From positions 10,788,001-10,852,000 of the forward strand of contig OY969916.1 in assembly GCA_963704535.1 (NCBI GenBank): a DNA stretch of 64,000 bases, given 5' to 3'. The stretch is from G963704535 sp963704535 (lineage in GTDB: Bacteria > Chloroflexota > Chloroflexia > Chloroflexales > Roseiflexaceae). A model generated the notes under the pieces. It had not been told where the DNA came from. It did no database searches and was given only the letters and a program-made list of their open reading frames with translations. This document shows, one piece after another, positions 59,496 through 64,000 of the stretch (its first letter is position 1; each line of letters opens with the position of its first letter). Made by a program: the position numbers and the translations under genes.

Positions 59496-59785
59496 TTTTA
59501 CAATGTGGGGGGAGAAAACTGAGGGGGTAGCCCCCCCTCAACCCCCCTTTTTCCGCTTTACAAGGTGGGTGGGAGAAAACTGAGGGGGTAGCCCCCTCAA
59601 CCCCCCTTTTTCCGCTTTACAATGTGGGGGGAGAAAACTGAGGGGGTAGCCCCCTCAACCCCCCTTTTTCCGCTTTACAAGGTGGATGGGAGAAAACTGA
59701 GGGGGTAGCCCCCTCAACCCCCCTTTTTCCGCTTTACAAGGTGGGTGGGAGAAAACTGAGGGGGGTTGCCCCTTTTTCACTTTAC
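59496..59785. repeat. Tandem array of five family B elements (about 59-bp period)
   Basis: Units start at about 59496, 59556, 59615, 59673 and 59732 (TTTTAC/CTTTAC). Each has TTTACAAGGTGGGTGGGAG, then AAACTGAGGGGGTAGCCCCC and TCAACCCCCCTTTTTCCG. The fifth is shortened (48 bp). The stop codon of the SDR gene (59782-59784) lies in the final CTTTAC. Confidence 0.85.
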
Positions 59786-60489
59786 GACTGGCCCACTGCC
59801 AGCGCCCGTGCCGCGTAGCGCCCGCTCGGAAGGTCGCCGCCGAGTAGCTCGACCAGGCCCGGCACGCTCTCTTCGGGCAGCGCCCGGTCGCTAATGTCTT
59901 CGCCGGGGAAGGCTTCCTGGTGCATCTGCGTACGCATGTCGCCCGGATCGACCCAGTAGATCCGCAGGTCCGGGTTTTCGGCGGCCAAGATGGCCGAGAG
60001 CTGCTCCAGCGCGGCCTTGCTCGATCCGTAGCCGCCCCAGCCGGCGTACGCCGCCACCGCCGCATCGCTGGTGATGTTAATGATCCGGGCCGACGGCTTG
60101 AGCGCATCCTGCACAGCCTGGAGGACCGCCAGCGGCCCGATCAGATTGGCGCGGTAGACCTGCTCAAGCACGTCGAGCGGGTACTGGAGCAGATTCGGCT
60201 GCGGGCTGGGTCCCAGGATGCCGGCATTGTTGACGACCGCGTCGAGGCCGCCGAGCTGCCGGGCGGCTGCGGCCAGCGCGCTGCGGTGGGCCGCGTCGGT
60301 CACGTCGCCGGCGATGGCGAGCACTTGGGCGTGGCCGGCCAGCTCGGCGCGAGCCTGCTCTAGCGCTGCGGCGCCGCGTGCGTCGATGATCAGCGCCCAG
60401 CCCTGGCGGACCAGCTCGCGCGCCAGGGCTAGGCCCAGCCCGCGCGACGCGCCGGTGATCAGTGCGGTTTTTGTGGTATGTGAAGTCAT
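59782..60489 (-). CDS. Short-chain dehydrogenase/reductase
   Basis: A 235-residue SDR from ATG 60489 (MTSHTTKTALITGASRG). Cofactor motif GASRGLG, NNAGILGPSP (NNAG), the catalytic region INITSDAAVAAYAGWGGYGSSKAAL with Ser/Tyr/Lys (YGSSK), and PGDMRTQMH. NADP(H)-type by the basic residue after the glycine motif is possible. Substrate unknown. Upstream frame extension to 60702 is not homologous. Confidence 0.88.
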   Translation of the reverse strand: MTSHTTKTALITGASRGLGLALARELVRQGWALIIDARGAAALEQARAELAGHAQVLAIAGDVTDAAHRSALAAAARQLGGLDAVVNNAGILGPSPQPNLLQYPLDVLEQVYRANLIGPLAVLQAVQDALKPSARIINITSDAAVAAYAGWGGYGSSKAALEQLSAILAAENPDLRIYWVDPGDMRTQMHQEAFPGEDISDRALPEESVPGLVELLGGDLPSGRYAARALAVGQS

Positions 60490-60653
60490 CTTATGATTCC
60501 TTTTTAGAAGCAGGGGGTTTGAAGGGCAATCCTTCAAGTATCCCTCAATCATCGTGTATGTAGAACGCCGGTGGCCGAAACTTGGTCTGACAGTACTATA
60601 GCGCGAACGCTTCCAAAGCGGATGCCGCGATGGTCCAGTCTGCGAGCCAGCAA

Positions 60654-60680
60654 AAAGGACAGGCTCCGCGCCTGTCCTTT
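60654..60680. terminator. Terminator-like hairpin
   Basis: AAAGGACAGGC, loop TCCGC, GCCTGTCCTTT, a perfect 11-bp stem with a T-rich 3' flank; a bidirectional terminator is possible, but it lies upstream of both divergent genes. Confidence 0.5.
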
Positions 60681-60811
60681 GGTACAGTAGGATAACACTC
60701 AACTGTTCCAGTTATACAATTCTGGGGTTGCCTGTCACGGCTAGCCGGAGGTAAACACGATCACATTTACCACTTATCCATTTACGAGTTACGAGTTACG
60801 ATTATCGCGTG

Positions 60812-60820
60812 TGGTATACT
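60812..60820 (+). promoter_or_regulatory. Extended -10 promoter for the MFS exporter
   Basis: TGGTATACT, 31 nt before the GTG at 60852, which has GGAGGA as Shine-Dalgarno. Confidence 0.5.
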
Positions 60821-60851
60821 GACGAAGCTTTTTCTAGCGGAGGAATATACC

Positions 60852-62372
60852 GTGTCCCGTCAGCGCCTGATCATTATCACCGCCGGCATTATGCTCAGCC
60901 TGTTTCTGGCATCAATGGAGGCGACCGTCGTCGCGACCGGCATGCCGACGATCGTCAGCCAGCTCGGCGGCTTGAACATCTACAGTTGGGTCTTTTCGGC
61001 GTATATGCTCGCTTCGACCACCACGGTGCCGCTCTACGGCAAGCTCTCCGACATCTACGGGCGGCGACCGGTGTATGCCGGCGCGATGGTGTTGTTTCTG
61101 ATCGGCTCGTTGCTGTGCGGTCAGGCCCAGAGCATGGGGCAGCTGATCGCGTTTCGCGCGGTGCAGGGGGTGGGTGCGGGCGGGCTGATGCCGCTGGCGT
61201 TTATTATCATCGGCGATCTGTTCACGCTTGAGCAGCGCGCCCGGATGCAGGGGCTGTTCTCCGGCGTCTGGGGCGTTTCGTCGGTGATTGGGCCGGTTCT
61301 GGGCGGCTTCCTGGTCGATCAGGTCTCGTGGCCGTGGATCTTTTATATCAACATTCCGCCCGGATTGCTGGCGGCGGTCCTGGTCTGGTACGCTTGGGTC
61401 GACCGGCCGCGGCCAGCCGCAGCGATGCGCCCGCCGGTGGACTATGCCGGCGCGGCGCTGCTGACGGCCGGCGTGGTCGCGCTGCTGCTGGGGCTGTTCG
61501 AGTTGCAGACGCCTACCGGCTGGGCTTTGCTGGCTGGCGCGGCGGCGCTGTTCCTGGCGCTCGCTTGGGTCGAGCGCCGCGCCGCCGACCCGGTGCTGCC
61601 GCTGGCGCTGTTTCGCGACCGGATCTTCGCCGTCGCCTGCGCCCACGGGGTGCTGTCCGGCTGGGCTATGTTCGGCAGCATTGCGTTCGTGCCGCTGTTC
61701 GTGCAGGCGGTGCTGGGCACCAGCGCGACGGCGGCGGGCGCCACGCTCACCCCGCTCCTGCTGGCCTGGGTCACCTCAAGCATCATCGGCAGCCGGCTGC
61801 TGCTGCGGATGGGCTACCGGACGCTGGCGCTGATCGGGATGGTGCTGCTCACCGTCGGCACCTTTCTGCTGACCCGCATCGGCGTCAGCTCAAGCCAGAT
61901 CAGCTTGCTGATCGCCCTGGGTATGATGGGTACCGGCATGGGCCTCTCGATCCCGGCGTTCCTGATCGCCGTGCAGAGCATGGTGCCCCGGCCTGTGCTG
62001 GGCACCGCCACCTCGACCCTGACGTTCAGCCGTAGCATCGGCGGGGTGCTGGGCGTGAGCGTGATGGGCGCGCTGTTGAGCATCGGGCTGGCGGCGAACC
62101 TGGCGGCGGCCGGGCTCGATCCGGCGACGGTGACGCTGGACAGCCTGCTCGACCCGCTGGCTCGCTCCAGTTCCAGCGTGGCGATCGAGGGCACACTGCG
62201 CGGCGCGCTGGCCCAGGCGATCCAGGGCGTGTTTATGACCGCGCTGGTGGCAGCGGTGCTGGGGTTAGTGGCGACGGCATTGGCCCCCAGCGGCCAGATC
62301 GCGCAGCTTGCGGCCCAGCGCTCCCAGGCCGACAAGGAGGCCGCTGGCCGCTCGGCCACCACTGCCGACTGA
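60852..62372 (+). CDS. MFS transporter, DHA2 (EmrB/QacA) family drug exporter
   Basis: A 506-residue protein with about 14 transmembrane helices. Signatures: SMEATVVATGMPTIVSQLGG (D/E-x-T-IVNVALP-like first helix), YGKLSDIYGRRPVYAGAMVL (motif A), FRAVQGVGAGGLMPLAF and GPVLGGFLVDQVSWPWIFYI (motif C and INIPPG). Proton-driven efflux of drugs or other amphiphiles. GTG start with GGAGGA. Monocistronic. Confidence 0.92.
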   Translation: MSRQRLIIITAGIMLSLFLASMEATVVATGMPTIVSQLGGLNIYSWVFSAYMLASTTTVPLYGKLSDIYGRRPVYAGAMVLFLIGSLLCGQAQSMGQLIAFRAVQGVGAGGLMPLAFIIIGDLFTLEQRARMQGLFSGVWGVSSVIGPVLGGFLVDQVSWPWIFYINIPPGLLAAVLVWYAWVDRPRPAAAMRPPVDYAGAALLTAGVVALLLGLFELQTPTGWALLAGAAALFLALAWVERRAADPVLPLALFRDRIFAVACAHGVLSGWAMFGSIAFVPLFVQAVLGTSATAAGATLTPLLLAWVTSSIIGSRLLLRMGYRTLALIGMVLLTVGTFLLTRIGVSSSQISLLIALGMMGTGMGLSIPAFLIAVQSMVPRPVLGTATSTLTFSRSIGGVLGVSVMGALLSIGLAANLAAAGLDPATVTLDSLLDPLARSSSSVAIEGTLRGALAQAIQGVFMTALVAAVLGLVATALAPSGQIAQLAAQRSQADKEAAGRSATTAD

Positions 62373-62432
62373 GATCGGAGATTAGAGATTGGAGATTGCT
62401 CGCGGCGTTCCCATCTCCAATCTCTAATCTCC
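62371..62432. repeat. Inverted heptamer array (GGAGATT / AATCTCC)
   Basis: GATCGGAGATTAGAGATTGG faces CCATCTCCAATCTCTAATCT, lying between the convergent MFS and membrane protein genes. The same units occur at 2271-2333. Confidence 0.85.
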
Positions 62433-62433
62433 C

Positions 62434-63123
62434 TCACCCGGCCGCCACCTCGCGGGTGCGCTCGATCAAACGGGAGCGCTGCCTGACGACCCGCGCCTGC
62501 CAGATCACGTGGGCGATCGGGAGCAGCACGGCGAACCCGCCCGTGGCCGCCCAGCTCAGGTCCTCCTGTAACCCCAGGTCGGGCCGGATCGACAGCCCGG
62601 CGAAGCCGATCGCGCCGACCATACAGTAGCTGACCATGAAGTAGATGCTCATTGTGTGGTCATAGGCGATGTGCTCGTACAGCTCCCTGGCGGCGGGCGT
62701 GACGTAATAGTGCTGCTGCCGGATGAGCAGGCGCTGATTATACAGATAGCTCAGGCCCATTGTGACGCCGAAGCCGATCAGCGAGAGAAACCATTGCGGC
62801 GGCTGATCGAGGAACGTCAGCAGCACTGTCTCGCTGCCGACGACCAGGAAGTACAGCAGATTGTGAAGCGGGTCAACCGGCCAGGAGAAACAGGAGATCG
62901 AGTGCAGGACAAAGGCGATCCAGACCATGAAGATCAGTAATAGGCTGGCGGGGATATAGGGCAGCTTGGCGATCTCGCCGCTGGTGATCAGGGTGCTCAC
63001 CTGTGGGATCAGGATCGCCATGGCGATGCCTTGCAGCACGCTGGCGAGCGTCAACTCGACCCCGGTCGCCAGCCCCTCCAGGTCCGCGTCGATCGGGCGC
63101 GGTTCAACCTGCCGCTCGGACAT
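62434..63123 (-). CDS. Four- to five-helix membrane protein of unknown function
   Basis: A 229-residue protein from ATG 63123 (MSERQVEPRPID) with AGGAGGGAC upstream. Helices: TLASVLQGIAMAILIPQVST, YIPASLLLIFMVWIAFVLHS, FLVVGSETVLLTFLD, FLSLIGFGVTMGLSYLYNQ, MVSYCMVGAIGFAGL and AATGGFAVLLPIAHVIWQA. A cytoplasmic central loop has RLLIRQQHYYVTPAARELYE. Family not recognised. Confidence 0.6.
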   Translation of the reverse strand: MSERQVEPRPIDADLEGLATGVELTLASVLQGIAMAILIPQVSTLITSGEIAKLPYIPASLLLIFMVWIAFVLHSISCFSWPVDPLHNLLYFLVVGSETVLLTFLDQPPQWFLSLIGFGVTMGLSYLYNQRLLIRQQHYYVTPAARELYEHIAYDHTMSIYFMVSYCMVGAIGFAGLSIRPDLGLQEDLSWAATGGFAVLLPIAHVIWQARVVRQRSRLIERTREVAAG

Positions 63124-63151
63124 CGTGGTCCCTCCTGTCTTATATGGAGAA

Positions 63152-63242
63152 CAAGTAAACAAAGAACAAAGAACAAAGCATCCGCACCACTAAGCTGCCT
63201 TCGTGGGTGTTTGTTCTGTGTTCTTTGTTCTATGTTCTCTAT
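63152..63242. repeat. Inverted heptamer array (ACAAAGA / TCTTTGT)
   Basis: AACAAAGAACAAAGAACAAA faces GTTCTTTGTTCTATGTTCTC. The unit is the same TTCTTTG that sits inside the GT-C genes near 3500 and 4930. Confidence 0.8.
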
Positions 63243-63245
63243 TAG

Positions 63246-63764
63246 TCAGCGGCGTCGGGCGCTGATCACGCCGGTGTTGAGCCCGATCGTGTTCAGGCCG
63301 CCGAAAAAGCGTGCGTGCTCGATCTTGACGCAGGCGTCCATCACGACCTCCAGCCCGGCCGCGCGGGCTTGCTGGGCGGCCTGCTCGTTGATCACGCCGA
63401 GCTGCATCCAGATCACCTTGGCCCCGATCGCGATCGCCTCCTCGACGATCGGCGGGACGGCCTGCGGGTCGCGGAAGATGTCGACGATGTCGATGGGCAC
63501 CGGGATGTCGCGCAGCGACGGGTAGGAGTGCCGGCCCAGGACCTCCCGCTCGCGCGGGTTCACCGGGATCACCTCGTAGCCCTCGGCCAGCATGTAGATC
63601 GCCGCGAAGTGGCTGGGCCGAAACGGGTTCGACGACAGACCGACCATCGCGATTGTGCGGGCCTGCTGCAAGATCCGCAGGCGGTCGAACGCGGTCGTGG
63701 CGAAGGCGGTGCCGTTGACCGGCGAGTTGGCGTTGACGCCGCCGGCGCGCTGGTTGTCAGACAT
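63246..63764 (-). CDS. CoA-binding domain protein (YccU-like)
   Basis: A 172-residue protein with a CoA_binding_2 (Rossmann) fold: ILQQARTIAMVGLSSNPFRP, YEVIPVNPREREVLGRHSYP, VDIVDIFRDPQAVPPIVEEA, VIWMQLGVINEQAAQQARAA and GLEVVMDACVKIEHARFFGG. Proteins of this group bind CoA; the physiological role is open. Confidence 0.88.
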   Translation of the reverse strand: MSDNQRAGGVNANSPVNGTAFATTAFDRLRILQQARTIAMVGLSSNPFRPSHFAAIYMLAEGYEVIPVNPREREVLGRHSYPSLRDIPVPIDIVDIFRDPQAVPPIVEEAIAIGAKVIWMQLGVINEQAAQQARAAGLEVVMDACVKIEHARFFGGLNTIGLNTGVISARRR

Positions 63765-63784
63765 GGTTATTCACCTATGAGTTA

Positions 63785-63889
63785 TGAGAAACTGTTTGAA
63801 AAGGGCATTGTTTCGTCTAAGATCCGTGGTGGAAAGGGGCTTCTTGAGGGGCAGCCCCTCAAACTCCCCCTTTTCAAACAGTCTCTGAG
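63785..63889. repeat. MITE-like element, family A
   Basis: TGAGAAACTGTTTGAAAAGG and CCTTTTCAAACAGTCTCTGA termini, TTGAGGGGC…GCCCCTCAA core. It lies between the CoA-binding gene start and the carboxypeptidase end, and its right end forms the stop codon of the latter. Confidence 0.8.
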
Positions 63890-64000
63890 TACAGCTCGCC
63901 GAACTTCTGCCGCAGGTACTCTAGGTATGGCCCGGCCGCGACGCCGCCGCCGACGATGCGTTGAAGCAGCTCGTTGGGCGTAAACTTGCGCCCGTGGGCG
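63874..64000 (-). CDS. Carboxypeptidase M32, C-terminal end (partial)
   Basis: Only the last 42 codons are in the window: HGRKFTPNELLQRIVGGGVA, AGPYLEYLRQKFGELYSETV. HGRKF, ELL, the GPYLEYLRQKFGELY tail and the length fit the C-terminus of thermostable M32 metallocarboxypeptidases (Taq-like). The stop codon (63876-63874) lies in the inverted repeat of a family A element. The metal site (HEXXH) is outside the window. Confidence 0.8.
   Translation of the reverse strand, partial: AHGRKFTPNELLQRIVGGGVAAGPYLEYLRQKFGELYSETV

Larger units (their letters stand above)
60490..60851. other. Divergent intergenic region
   Basis: No gene. It holds a perfect 11-bp hairpin at 60654-60680, an ACGAGTT heptamer array at about 60783-60805, and an extended -10 at 60812. 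Confidence 0.55.

Noticed and set aside
60654..60680. tRNA or small-RNA gene in the gap before the MFS exporter
   Set aside because: Only a simple hairpin is visible; no cloverleaf arms, T-loop motif or CCA end.

Overview
The window is GC-rich bacterial chromosome and most likely comes from a filamentous member of the Chloroflexota (class Chloroflexia, Roseiflexus/Kouleothrix-like). This placement is inferred from gene content: many GT-C membrane glycosyltransferases, Thr-Pro-rich 'TPTATPT' linkers on exported proteins, a DUF2079 protein, F420-type luciferase-like and flavin/F420-binding proteins, and lipA/lipB. No rRNA, tRNA or CRISPR array was seen.

Layout. 1-11.4 kb (all minus strand): a cell-surface glycan block with two GT4 glycosyltransferases, an NAD-dependent sugar epimerase and three large GT-C enzymes, two of them AftB-like paralogs. 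A GIDE/BAM-domain membrane protein sits inside it. 11.7-13.3 kb: a hypothetical helical protein, a 42/43-bp minisatellite and an inverted-repeat element. 13.3-20.5 kb: two tandem paralogous giant proteins built as CHAT protease-like domain, P-loop (STAND-like) domain, TPR-like helices, one membrane span and exported beta domains. 20.6-31.6 kb: more glycan genes (GT4, Wzx-like flippase, methyltransferase, TIM-barrel/PQQ lipoprotein, DUF2079 and GT-C proteins). 31.9-42.9 kb (mixed): an L-fuconate dehydratase-like gene, lipA, a Uma2-like nuclease, lipB, two histidine kinases (the second lacking its phospho-acceptor His), a metallophosphoesterase, a ParB/DUF4032-like protein and a TumE/TumA-like toxin-antitoxin pair. 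43-54 kb: a solute-binding lipoprotein, an LLM oxidoreductase, another GT-C protein, small enzymes, and thioredoxin with a CsoR-family regulator behind an operator-overlapped promoter. 54-64 kb: tag, iolD, a membrane protein, a QueA-like protein, an SDR, an MFS exporter, a CoA-binding protein and the 3' end of an M32 carboxypeptidase.

Two features dominate beyond the genes. First, the window is full of short repeats. One class is simple arrays with 7-bp (sometimes 8-bp) units of many different sequences, usually in inverted pairs between genes but also inserted in frame inside glycosyltransferase genes. The other class is several families of roughly 60-130 bp palindromic, MITE-like elements. 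Some of these sit within a few bases of stop codons and some carry outward promoter-like sequences. Second, about ten single- or double-base indels interrupt seven otherwise well-conserved genes. That pattern is more consistent with error-prone sequencing or a draft metagenome assembly than with genuine decay, so the frameshifted genes are described as if repaired, with the break marked.

How the genes work together: the first 31 kb would build and export surface polysaccharide or glycosylated envelope, with nucleotide-sugar supply (epimerase), cytoplasmic GT4 assembly, flippase export and extracytoplasmic GT-C decoration. The CHAT-STAND pair and the GIDE protein lie inside this block and may monitor the envelope, which is inference. 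The second half is ordinary metabolism and regulation in short operons.
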